Made by a program: the position numbers and the translations under genes
Source: Ophiosphaerella korrae
Lineage: Eukaryota; Ascomycota; Dothideomycetes; Pleosporales; Phaeosphaeriaceae
Reading direction: 5' to 3'
DNA: 19,144 nt
Assembly: GCA_028456385.1 (NCBI GenBank)
Contig: JALNQF010000620.1
Location: 1 to 19,144 of the forward strand
Notes under the pieces: model-generated
The model's database searches: none
Told to the model about the DNA's origin: nothing
Seen by the model: only the letters and a program-made list of their open reading frames with translations
Shown: positions 10,400 to 18,744 of the stretch, piece by piece
How the letters are laid out: the number at the start of each line of letters is the position of its first letter
How positions within the stretch are numbered: the stretch's first letter is position 1

Positions 10400-11400
10400 A
10401 AGAATATATATTCTAAGAAAAATCTAAAGAGAATTTATATAACAATTTTACAAACTACTAGTATATAGTTACTAAGGTATTAAAAAAATATTAGATAGAC
10501 TATTACAAGATTACTATATCCTAAAAGTAAGACAACTAGTAATAGAAGTACTACGAGATTGTATAGAATGTTAAAGGAATAAGTATAGTAGATACGCACT
10601 ATATAGGAAGCTATAACTAGTAGAAGTACTAGAATAACTATAGAAAGTTATTATAATAGACTTTATTACAAAACTACCTAAGTTAAAAGACTTAATATTA
10701 GGAATTAAGTATAATAGAATTTTAATAATAGTAGACAAGCTTACAAAATACTTATATTTTAGACTATATAGAGAAAAAAGTAGAATAGAAATTATAGTAC
10801 ACTAAGTCCTAAGAACTGTAATTAGTTAATATAGACTACTAGACAAAATTATTATAGATAGAGATATAAGATTTATATTAAAACTATAGGGAATAATAAT
10901 AGCACAATTAGGAATTAAATATATAATATTTACTACATACTATCTATAAATAGATAAACAATTAGAAAGAATAAACTAGATAGTAGAATAATACCTAAGA
11001 TACTACCTTAACTACAACTAGAATAATTAGGTATAACTACTACTTATAGCACAGCTAGTATACAATAGCGCAAAGAATAAGATAATAGGAATATTACTCT
11101 TCTTTGCAAACTATAGATTTAACCCTAATATATATAGAATACTAAGACTAGAGATATTTTAGTCTCTAAGAGGAGAAAACTTTACTAATAGACTTAAAGA
11201 TATACACGATTAATTAAGAAAGGATATAGAATTCCTATATAATTAAATAGCAAAGTATTATAATAAGAAATATAAAGAGAGACTCTAATTTAGAAAGAGA
11301 GAAAAAGTATAGTTAGTATAAAAAAACATTAAGAGTAAAAGACTAAGTCTAAAATTAGACTACGTTAAGATAAGACTATATAAAATTAAGAAAGAAGTTA
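10400..11400 (+). pseudogene. Integrase domain of Gag-Pol with HHCC, DDE and GPY/F-like motifs
   Basis: In-frame HHCC zinc site: His codons at 10449 and 10470 (both now TAC), Cys codons TGT at 10560 and 10569 (intact), giving H-x6-H-x29-C-x2-C. Catalytic core: Asp at 10659, Asp at 10857, Glu at 10965, giving D-x65-D-x35-E, the canonical spacing, with E-R-I-N after the Glu site. At 11373-11381, AGA CTA TAT fits a GPY/F motif (GGA CCA TAT after RIP). Correct spacing across about 950 bp shows there are no net indels here. The enzyme would insert the cDNA, making the 5-bp target duplication seen. Confidence 0.92.
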
Positions 11401-11540
11401 CGCTAGTTATATTTAAATTAAAATTACTAAACAAAATAAAGATATACCTAACCTTCTACGTAGTACTACTTAAGATAGTACTATAAAACGTAGAACTACT
11501 AGTATACAAATTAGATATATATAGAGAATAAGAAGAATAA

Positions 11541-11693
11541 GAAGTTAAAGAAATCTTAGTATACTAGTTCTATAATAGTAGGAACTACTACCTAGTAAAA
11601 TAGTTAGGTATAGACGAAAAAGGACAACTATAGGAAGAAATATAAGAACTAGAAGACAACCTTAACTACTTTAAGAAACTAGAGGACTACTAA
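11541..11693 (+). pseudogene. Chromodomain at the C-terminus of Gag-Pol
   Basis: Still in the Gag-Pol frame: E-V-K-E-I-L then Y-Y-L-V-K-stop-L-G at 11586-11609, matching the Y-L-V-K-W-x-G core of chromodomains (the Trp is now TAG). E-L-E-D-N-L-x-x-F-K-K-L-E-D follows up to 11690. Chromodomains bind methylated histone H3 tails and define the chromovirus branch. The true stop is unclear: TAA at 11691 or 11697 could be genuine or RIPed Gln. Confidence 0.85.
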
Positions 11694-12360
11694 AATTAAA
11701 ACCTTCTAGAACGCCTAGCAGCAAACTAAGAGAACTAATATTACTATTACTAGATAGGGAGGTAATAGGAGCGCCTAACGCAGGACCTACTATAGTAGCA
11801 CTAAATACTTTATCTAAGTCTAGCTTAGCTTCTAGAGCTACTAACTACTTAGCTAATTTCTTATTATTTAGCGCCTTTATCTTACAAAGATAAGAGAGAC
11901 AAGCTTAATTCTCTACTAGCTTACTCTACGTAAGCTCTTAGATCTACTTATAATTAGCTTTAGCCTCTACAATTTAAGATAGTAATTTCTCTTAAGCTTA
12001 GTTAATAGCTCTCCCTATTATTATTAAGCCTAGACATAAGAATAAGTATAATAAATATACACTCTATAAGAGAGATACTAGATATATTACAAGAACTATA
12101 AACGTTTATATAAATACACACCTTATAAGCTCTACTATTGTTTGTAGAAACTATATAAGTAGAATACTTAAGATTTAACTTAGAGGAAGTATAATAAGAG
12201 TAAGGAAATATTTTAATACTATTACGCAATACGTAATTAGTAAGAAGATATTAACAACGTGTAAAAGAAGTAACTATAGAGAGTAATAAGGAATTAGAAA
12301 TTAATAAAGAAAGTAGGCTAATAACCTTAGCTCTAGGATAGATAAACGAGGACCTACTTA
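11694..12360. other. Region between pol and 3' LTR with coding-like frames on both strands
   Basis: About 670 bp with no known domain. On the minus strand, from about 12025 down to a TAA at 11671-11673, a frame reads as a Lys/Glu/Leu-rich helical segment followed by an S/L-rich tail; its first ~70 codons have several RIP-type stops, the last ~75 almost none. On the plus strand, a frame from about 12040 reads as a charged helical protein, runs to the 3' LTR and stays open for ~35 codons into it. Either could be an extra element gene, such as a tail-to-tail antisense ORF. In sequence this biased, chance openness is possible. Confidence 0.35.
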
Positions 12361-12373
12361 GAAGAGGAGATAG
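12361..12373 (+). promoter_or_regulatory. Polypurine tract (plus-strand primer site)
   Basis: GAAGAGGAGATAG lies directly before the 3' LTR start at 12374. It is nearly all purine and in the expected place for priming plus-strand DNA synthesis in an LTR retrotransposon. Confidence 0.75.
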
Positions 12374-12803
12374 TATTACGATAGTAACAAGAGAATTATA
12401 GATAGAACTAATTAGCCTAATAACTAAAGGATTAAGTTCTTACGACTACAAAGAATATAAACTTAATTAGGAAACTACATATAATTAGGATACCTAAGGT
12501 AATCTATAATCTATAAACTCTTAGCGTTAATAGATTATAGATTAAGGTAATCTATAATCTACTATCTTTAGTAGTAATAGATTAATAGATTAGGACAAGT
12601 ATATAGTAGTAACAACGCGTATTGTTAGGATAGTATTAGTAATTTAATTATTAACTACGAGCGATAATATAAAGATAGTTGCAAAATATCTTTTATTATT
12701 TATAGCTTATTACTTGATTATAACACGAGCTTTTAATATTACCTCCTAATCTACTAATACTCCTTTAGGCTATTAGGAAGTTAACCCTAGTAAGCTAGTA
12801 ATA
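12374..12803 (+). repeat. 3' LTR, 430 bp
   Basis: Starts TATTA (the TG end RIPed to TA) and ends TAATA. It is the same length as the 5' LTR with no gaps. A TATAAAG box lies at 12668. Differences from the 5' LTR are nearly all C/T or G/A. Confidence 0.93.
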
Positions 12804-12808
12804 TAGCT
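12804..12808. repeat. Target site duplication, right copy (TAGCT)
   Basis: Identical to 5771-5775. Deleting 5776-12808 rejoins the exon 3 frame of the SNF2-like gene with a 7033-base shift that exactly converts upstream frame 0 into downstream frame 1. Confidence 0.85.
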
Positions 12809-13584
12809 ATAGTAAAATTAGTAAGGAGAACCTTATTATATTATTACTTTAGCTATAGTTAGCTCTATATATTTTAATAGGTCTTTCGCGATTATATATA
12901 ATCTACTAATATAGAGGGTATAGGTTAATAGTAACTATAAACCTAAAATAGATATATATTTAAGAGATAGAAGTACGTAAAGTATATTAAGTAAAAAAGG
13001 TAATTAAACCTAGTAAGACTAAAATCTAGCGCGTACAACTAATTATAGTAGACGAATAGGAGAATCCTATACTATCTTCTAGCTTCTACTAGGATAAGCT
13101 AAACGATAACTAGCGTAAAAAGTATAAGGAAGTAGTACTTAGTAATAGCAAGATACTATAAGAACCTAAGTATACTAAACGCTATATCTAAGCTAAATAA
13201 GAGAAGAAGTAGAGTATATAATAGAAAACTAAGAGAAAGACTAATAGGGCTAATAAAGGTAAAGGAGGTAGTTAACCTAAGTAGTATAAGAGTAGTTAGA
13301 TTGTTATTAATAGTAGTAACGATAAAGATAAGCCTAGTAATAATAATACTAGAGATAAGAGTAGATCTAGCGCAGAATCCTATACTCCTCTACTTACTAG
13401 AGATATAGGCTAGAGTAGACAAAAGCGCTATAAGTATATTAACGAATTTAACTCTAAGGCTAAACTAAACTAACTAAAGTGCACTAGGTTTAACTAGACT
13501 ATTCCTAACTCTAATAAATAACTTAGCAAAGTTCTTAGAATAACTCTTTTAGATACTTAGAGTAGTTAGTAGTGCGTATAGTAA
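12809..13584 (+). pseudogene. SNF2-like gene, exon 3, part after the retrotransposon (C-terminus)
   Basis: Frame 1 modulo 3, continuing the frame cut at 5775. About 258 codons with RIP-type stops only. From about 13090 it becomes very basic and low in complexity (K/R/S/N-rich, for example K-G-K-G-G-S near 13256-13275 and S-N-D-K-D-K-P-S-N-N-N near 13316-13349). That suits a disordered, possibly nucleic-acid-binding C-terminal tail. No domain is recognised. The end is uncertain: a cluster of TAG/TAG/TAG/TAA at 13567-13584 is the likely region of the stop. Confidence 0.5.
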
Positions 13585-13865
13585 AATAGTTATTTTACCT
13601 CTTTATATAGGAATAAGCGAATTAGGGGCTCTTAGTCTAGGATATACTTTAATATAAGATACTATAGCAAGTAACTAAGATAAACCCTAGATAGTATAAT
13701 AGTCTACTTATATATAATATATCTATATATTTATATCCTAATTACTACTAATAATATAATTATAAATAGGTATATTCTTTTACTAATTATACGTCCTACC
13801 TATAAGAATTAATATTAACTATAATATAGATTAGATAGTACGTAATTACTATAGCTACTTTTATA
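13585..13865. other. Intergenic AT-rich stretch, nothing recognised
   Basis: After the likely end of the SNF2-like gene and before the 123-bp array. It is RIP-like AT-rich sequence without a convincing coding frame, repeat or RNA gene. It may include the 3' untranslated region. Confidence 0.35.
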
Positions 13866-14215
13866 GGTTATTAACGTGTATATACTAAGTATTTAAAAAA
13901 AAGCCTTTTTTATAATACCTATAGAGAGCTATCTATAATACCTAAATTAATACTATTAGTACTATAACTATTATTTTATATAGGTTACTAGTTATTACCT
14001 TATATATACTAAGTATTTCGAAAAAGCTTTTTTTACAATACCTATAGAGGGCCGTCTATAATACCTAAATTAATACTATTAGTACTATAACTATTGTTTT
14101 ATATAGGTTATTAGTTATTAACGTATATATTATAGGTATTTTAAAAAAGCCTTTTTTATAATACCTATAGAGGGCTATCTATAATACCTAAATTAATACT
14201 ATTAGTACTATAACT
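13866..14215. repeat. 123-bp tandem array, about 2.8 copies
   Basis: AAGC(C)TTTTTT cores at 13901, 14024 and 14147 give an exact 123-bp period. Each unit contains the palindromic module, here with ATAGGTAT/ATACCTAT arms (14132-14168 is a 37-bp near-perfect palindrome), followed by a conserved ~85-bp AT-rich part including TAATACTATTAGTACTATAA. Copies differ mainly by transitions. Confidence 0.9.
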
Positions 14216-14239
14216 AATTATCTATATTAGTAGTAATAT

Positions 14240-14476
14240 TAAGGCTAACGTAATATTAGTCGACTTAGCTTATAAGCTAGTAGTCTAATATAACTAAGTA
14301 CTATATAGCTCTAGTATAAACCCTATAAAAAGCTATAAACCTAGACCTAAGCTAACTCTAAAGTAGTATTAGTCGATTTAGCTTATAAGCTAGTAGTTAT
14401 TTAATATAACTAGCTACTATATAGCTCTAGTATAAACCCTATAAAGGGCTATAAACCTAAACCTAGGCTAACTCTA
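14240..14476. repeat. 113-bp direct repeat, two copies, each with a perfect 14-bp palindrome
   Basis: ATTAGTCGA occurs at 14255 and 14368, and the sequence matches closely for the whole period. Each copy carries TAGCTTATAAGCTA, which is its own reverse complement, and CTATAAA(A/G)(A/G)GCTATAAACC. It directly follows the 123-bp array but shares no sequence with it. Confidence 0.85.
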
Positions 14477-14519
14477 GTTATTATTACAAAAGTAAAAAGA
14501 TCTATAAAGAAACTATAAT

Positions 14520-15170
14520 ATAAAGAGAAAACTTAAGTAAAGCGCGCTTAGGGCTTATATAATAGGCCCTTACTAGGCTTAGCTATCTTCTTAGGTAGTA
14601 AAGTCTAAAAGATAGATTAGTATATAAGATAAGAGGATACGATATAGATAACGTATTCTAGTAAATATTAAGTAGAATACTACCTTAGGTAATAGTAACG
14701 TACCTAAGTAGCTTATTTAACTCTTTATTGTTGTAGATAGTAAACTAAAGATAATAAAAGATAATATAGTCTTCTTGTTATTGTAAGTAGCGTTACTAGC
14801 TAACTTAAGGACTTTAGCTATAAAGTACTTAAGGATAGTAGTAAAGTAGATAGAGTACTAGTACTAATATACTACGCGTAGTTACTCTTATAGAGAAGAA
14901 GATAATAGGCATAACTAACTAGGAGAGCGAGACTAGCGTTAAGTAAACAACTAGAAAAGTTATTAGTAACTACTTAAGGCTAGAATATAAAAAGGCGCAT
15001 TAAGTAAGAAATAAGAAGCGCTAAGGGTAAAGCTATAAGAAAGTTCTTACAATTAAGTACTAGACTTAGTGCTACTAGCCTTACCTCTAGATTTACCTCT
15101 AGTCGTTTTAAAAGAGTTAGGTAGATTAGAGAGTTTAAGTAGCTAGGTTAAATAGAGCTAGTAGTATAAT
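14520..15170 (+). pseudogene. Weak coding relic, product unknown
   Basis: Frame 0 modulo 3 can be read through about 215 codons with RIP-type stops. It gives a plausible composition: a hydrophobic Leu/Val stretch near 14760-14830, a charged Gln/Arg/Lys region (E-E-D-N-R-H at 14895-14912), then L-D-L-V-L-L-A-L-P-L-D-L-P near 15066-15104. No family is recognised. Another plus frame also looks plausible over 14920-15130, so the frame choice is uncertain. No initiator or splice sites are supported. Confidence 0.3.
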
Positions 15171-15264
15171 ATATAAGTATAGAGTATTAAGATAATTATT
15201 TACTTAATAATTAGAAGTAGAGACATCTTATAATCTATATATATATCGTAATAGATATAGGGTT

Positions 15265-15540
15265 TAATAAAAAAGCTTTCTTTAAATAACTATATAAGTA
15301 ACTATAGTACTACTATAACTTTTTAATACTATATATTGTTATAGTCTAATAAAAAGGCTTATTTTAAATAAGTATATATATAATTACAGTATTACTACAA
15401 TTTGTTAATACTCTATATTATTATAGCTATTTATAAAAAGGCTTTTTTTAAACAAGTATATAAATAACTATAATATTACTATAACTTATAAATACTATAT
15501 ACTAGAATAGCTATTAATAAAAAGGCTCTTTCTAAAATAC
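15265..15540. repeat. ~84-bp tandem array, four copies
   Basis: AAAA(A)GGCT-type cores at about 15275, 15357, 15441 and 15525 give periods of 82-84 bp. The A-run/GC/T-run core resembles the other arrays, but the arms are not clearly complementary here. The array lies 130-400 bp upstream of the TATA box at 15671. Confidence 0.85.
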
Positions 15541-15589
15541 TATCTATTAACTATTACTTACTACTTTCTCTACCCCTCTTAGTATCTTA

Positions 15590-15678
15590 GGATATTACTC
15601 TTACTCCTCTTTTACTTTACTTTTACTTCTCTCTCTTACTTTTCTCTTTTTATTATCTCTAGTACCTTTTTATATAAA
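15590..15678 (+). promoter_or_regulatory. Pyrimidine tract and TATA box before the 15771 relic
   Basis: C/T-rich sequence (ACTTTTACTT-type repeats) leads to CTAGTACCTTTTT at 15659-15671 and TATATAAA at 15671-15678, then a CT-rich leader to about 15740. The arrangement copies that at 700-890. It probably drove the coding relic that follows. Confidence 0.4.
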
Positions 15679-15770
15679 GTTTTCCTACTCTCTTCTTCTT
15701 CTATTATTTTTTACTTCTACTCTTAACTTTTCCTCTTCTCTCTAATTTAATTAATCCTATCTACTCTAAT

Positions 15771-16694
15771 ATATAACTATAGTATAAACCTTAACCTAGA
15801 TCTTTAAAAATATCTTACTTATACCTAGGCTTAGGCTACTCTACTAGCGCGCTTATAATAACCCTACTAATATAAGTAATTTATAGGCGTACTTTAGGAA
15901 ACCCCTAATATATTTAGGTTACCTCTATTCCTAACTTAAGGGTACGCTTTAAAGAGGTTATAGCTTATAGTTATATAAATTACTTTAATATAGTACTAGA
16001 GTTAGTATAGACTTTACTCTAAAAGATAATAACTAATTACTACTTATACCTATCTACCTTCTATCTTAGTAATAATACCTTTATAGAGATAAATAATTTA
16101 GTAGCTAATAAAAGAGGCACTTATACTAATTATAGGGCGAATCTATTTATATATAGTAATAATCTTAGTATAAATAGTCCTATTAATAAAGTCTATCTAA
16201 GTACTACCTCTCTCTCTCTATAACTTAAACTTAGTCTAGAGATTAGCTTTATAGGACGTAACCTTAGTAAAGACTTTGTCTAGAGTATATATACTATAGC
16301 TAAAATAGTAATTAAAATTAATATAGGTAGTAATTAGAAACTAGACTTAGATATTATCCTAGTAATAGCTAACTTTGTATTTAGACTAGGTCGCTATATA
16401 AATAGCTTTCTAATTAGGCTTGCTATTATAGTATATATCTTTAATTCGCCTAAGCTTATACGTTAAATATTTAATATAGTAAATAGTATAGTCCTAGCCC
16501 TTAAGTATTAGAAGGATATAATAGACGCTAATAACGTAGAGGTAATATAAGATCTATTTAGTAATAGGGTACCCTTTAGTGTACGTTCTCTTATCGTTAA
16601 ATATTATAGTATAACTAGTAGATTTGTTACTAACAAGGATTAGTATATTATTATCTTTAGGTAAAGCTAGAGTATATATAATTTAGTATTTTAA
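15771..16694 (+). pseudogene. Coding relic of unknown function, ~300 codons
   Basis: Frame 0 modulo 3, with RIP-type TAA/TAG stops only. The start may be ATA at 15771 (a RIPed ATG), about 95 bp after the TATA box; the stop near 16694 is uncertain. The composition is that of a globular protein. Readable stretches include N-L-R-V-R-F-K-E-V-I-A-Y near 15930-15966, G-R-N-L-S-K-D-F-V near 16254-16280, F-R-L-G-R-Y near 16380-16397, and N-V-E-V-I-x-D-L-F-S-N-R-V-P-F-S-V-R-S near 16533-16590. I do not recognise the family. It has no visible membrane segment or repeat. Its promoter-like leader matches that of the SNF2-like gene, which hints at shared origin or regulation. Confidence 0.5.
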
Positions 16695-17480
16695 GTAGGG
16701 TATCTAGTAGAATAGTATATTCTATATAGTATACAATAAGTGTAATTATATATATTTATCTATCTATACAATTACTTATCTTTATTAATATCTTACTAAT
16801 ATATATACTATTGTATATACTATTCTAGATATTAGTAAAGATAAAAAGAGTAAGCTAGCTACTTATACAAGATAAGTATACGTAAATTAGCTAATAGAAT
16901 TATTCTATATATAAGTAATAAAGAAGTTAATAAAGTCTTCTACTATAATAGTTTATTTTAATTAGTTACTAACTTAGGGTAGTATAGTTATAAGTTCTAT
17001 ATAGATCTACTTATACAAGATAATTTAGTAACTAACTAGAATAACCTATTATATAGAAAGCTTTCTTAACTTCTTTTCTACTTATATATAAAGTAATTCT
17101 CTAAGCTTTTTTATATATAGTTAAGGTAGTAGAGCTATAAAAACTATATAGATCTTCTTATATAAGATATATATATACAATTTAGGTTAGAGAATTATTC
17201 TATATATAAGTAATAAAGTAGTTAATATAGTTTATATTATAAATAGAGTATTTTAATTAGTTACTATAGAGAAGACTTTATATAATTAATTAAATTAAAA
17301 TAGAATTTAGGTAAATAAAAAGTTTAGAGAATAAGATTATAGAGATATTTATAAGAATTTCTAGAATATATAATATAAGTAAGTTTATCTTTAAACTATC
17401 TAGTACTATAAATAGTTTATATATTTACTAATACTTATTATATATATATAATTAAGCTAAGAGAATTATTTTATATATAA
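16695..17480. repeat. AT-rich region with dispersed inverted and direct repeats
   Basis: TATCTAGTAGAATAGTATAT at 16701 is matched by an inverted partner at about 16815-16832 (3-base indel). AGAATTATTCTATATATAAG with its downstream TAATAAAG occurs at 16897 and again at 17191, is inverted at about 17060-17103, and has a decayed copy near 17460. TATAGATCTACTTATA at 17004 has a related copy at 17149. No coding frame is seen. Confidence 0.7.
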
Positions 17481-18360
17481 AAAAAAAATACTAATAGGAG
17501 TTTAGTTAGAGATAGAATTATATTTATTTTAAAAGTAAGTTATTATTAGTTATATAAAATTTGGATTAAGTAAAGAAATAAAGTTAGTTTAGGAAAAAGT
17601 TTTTTTTAATAGTATATAGTAATAATAATTTTTCTTAAATTAAAATTATATATTAGAAATATATTATTTCTTATTATAAGAAATAAAAAGAGATTTTTAA
17701 TATATTATAAAAATAAAATAGTATAGAATATAAAGTAAAATAGAAATTTAACTAATAATATAAGAATAAGTTTAATAGGCTATAGTATTAATATTAAATA
17801 ATAATTTAAGAGTTTATATTGTTTTTATATTAAATATTATATATAGAATTTTTTTTTTTTTTAAATTTAGTATAAAATTTATATCTAAATATAAGTATTA
17901 AATTAAAAGTTAAAGAATTTGTTTTAAATTAAATAAAAGTATAAAAAGGTATTTAGTACTTATATTTTAAAAATTAATATTAATTATATAAAAAGAAGAT
18001 TTAGTTTTAGATATAAGTTAAGTAGCTTTATAAAGTAAGTTATTTTATAATATATATTACTCTTAGATTTTATAAAAGTAATTAGTTAAAAATAAATTAG
18101 ATATAAGATAGTATTAGTAATAAAATAAGGAAAAATAGAGTAAAATATAGTTTATAGTAATATATTTAAAAAAATTATTAAAAAAAAGGAATATAAAATA
18201 TAAATTATATATAAGTATTTAAAAAAAAAATACAAAATAATAGGTAATAAAGTAAAAAATAGTAAAAAAAAAAAATAATTATATATTATTAAAAAAAACA
18301 TAAAAGGGTTAAAGTATAAAGAAAGATTATAAGGAAGTAGGAGAGGAGAACCTATATATA
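17481..18360. other. Extremely A/T-rich stretch, no genes
   Basis: G+C falls well below the rest of the window, with long A or T homopolymer runs (for example near 17850-17860, 18220-18230 and 18266-18276). The reading frame at 18152-18373 on the minus strand is a by-product of this composition. I see no repeat unit, RNA gene or conserved motif. Confidence 0.6.
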
Positions 18361-18593
18361 TTAGATATAACAATATACCTAGCGTATTGCCGCTAAGATA
18401 GTCTATAATATCCTTTAATATTGTCCTTTAATATTATCTTCCTTGTACAAGCCTTAATAAAATAATACTAATAACCTATCTTGTATAGTAAGACGCTGCG
18501 ATTCTAAATCTTTAATTTAATTTCTTATATCTCTTCTTGTTATTAAGATACAGCGTTGTAAAGTTTAATAGCAATAGAGGCACTATACCTCGA
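18361..18593. other. Less mutated unique sequence, nothing recognised
   Basis: CpA and TpG are visibly more common than in the rest of the window (CGCTGCGATT, ATACAGCGTTGTA), so RIP is weaker or absent. TCCTTTAATATT is repeated at 18411-18438. No coding frame or RNA gene could be supported. Confidence 0.4.
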
Positions 18594-18665
18594 TATTGCT
18601 AGGTATTGTACCTCGATATTACTAGGTATTGTACCTCGATATTGCTAGGTATAAGGTCTATACCT
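18594..18665. repeat. 23-bp tandem repeat, three copies
   Basis: The unit ACCTCGATATTGCTAGGTAT plus TGT occurs three times between about 18597 and 18655. Copies are nearly identical (one G/A difference). The edge continues into related AGGTATAAGG/TATACCTTA inverted segments to about 18695. Confidence 0.85.
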
Positions 18666-18698
18666 TAATATTATCTCTTAATATTACTAGGTATAAGG

Positions 18699-18715
18699 AC
18701 TGTACTTCGTGCAGT
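18699..18715. other. Short hairpin ACTGTAC-TTC-GTGCAGT
   Basis: Two 7-base arms pair except for one T:G position and flank a 3-base loop. It stands alone between two minisatellites in the less-mutated part of the window. The role is unknown and chance is possible. Confidence 0.3.
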
Positions 18716-18744
18716 TTCTAACCTCTAATATAGACAAAATATTA

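Larger units (their letters stand above)
5776..12803 (+). mobile_element. Ty3/gypsy chromovirus LTR retrotransposon, complete but RIP-inactivated
   Basis: A 7028-bp element with two 430-bp LTRs (5776-6205 and 12374-12803), flanking TAGCT duplications, one Gag-Pol frame ending in a chromodomain, and a purine-rich tract before the 3' LTR. Domain order (Gag, protease, RT, RNase H, integrase, chromodomain) is that of fungal chromoviruses, whose chromodomain is thought to guide integration to heterochromatin. Many nonsense and catalytic-site changes make it non-autonomous. No primer-binding site complementary to a tRNA 3' end is evident after 6205; RIP or a self-priming mechanism could explain this. 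The element sits in exon 3 of the SNF2-like gene. Confidence 0.93.

Noticed and set aside
12002..12229. 75-codon open frame on the minus strand
   Set aside because: It is opposite a more protein-like plus-strand frame and is rich in Ser, Ile and Tyr without motifs. A different minus frame further down (12025-11671) is the more interesting one.
14783..14817. GTAAGT...CTAAC...TTTAG resembling a small intron
   Set aside because: Only 35 bp, below usual fungal intron size, and the coding-like frame reads through it.
17481..18360. Mitochondrial DNA insertion
   Set aside because: The composition alone suggested it; no mitochondrial gene, tRNA or conserved motif was seen.
18152..18373. 73-codon hydrophobic open frame on the minus strand
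   Set aside because: It is poly-Phe/Leu/Ile/Tyr coded by A/T homopolymer runs in DNA with almost no G/C, with no other sign of a gene.
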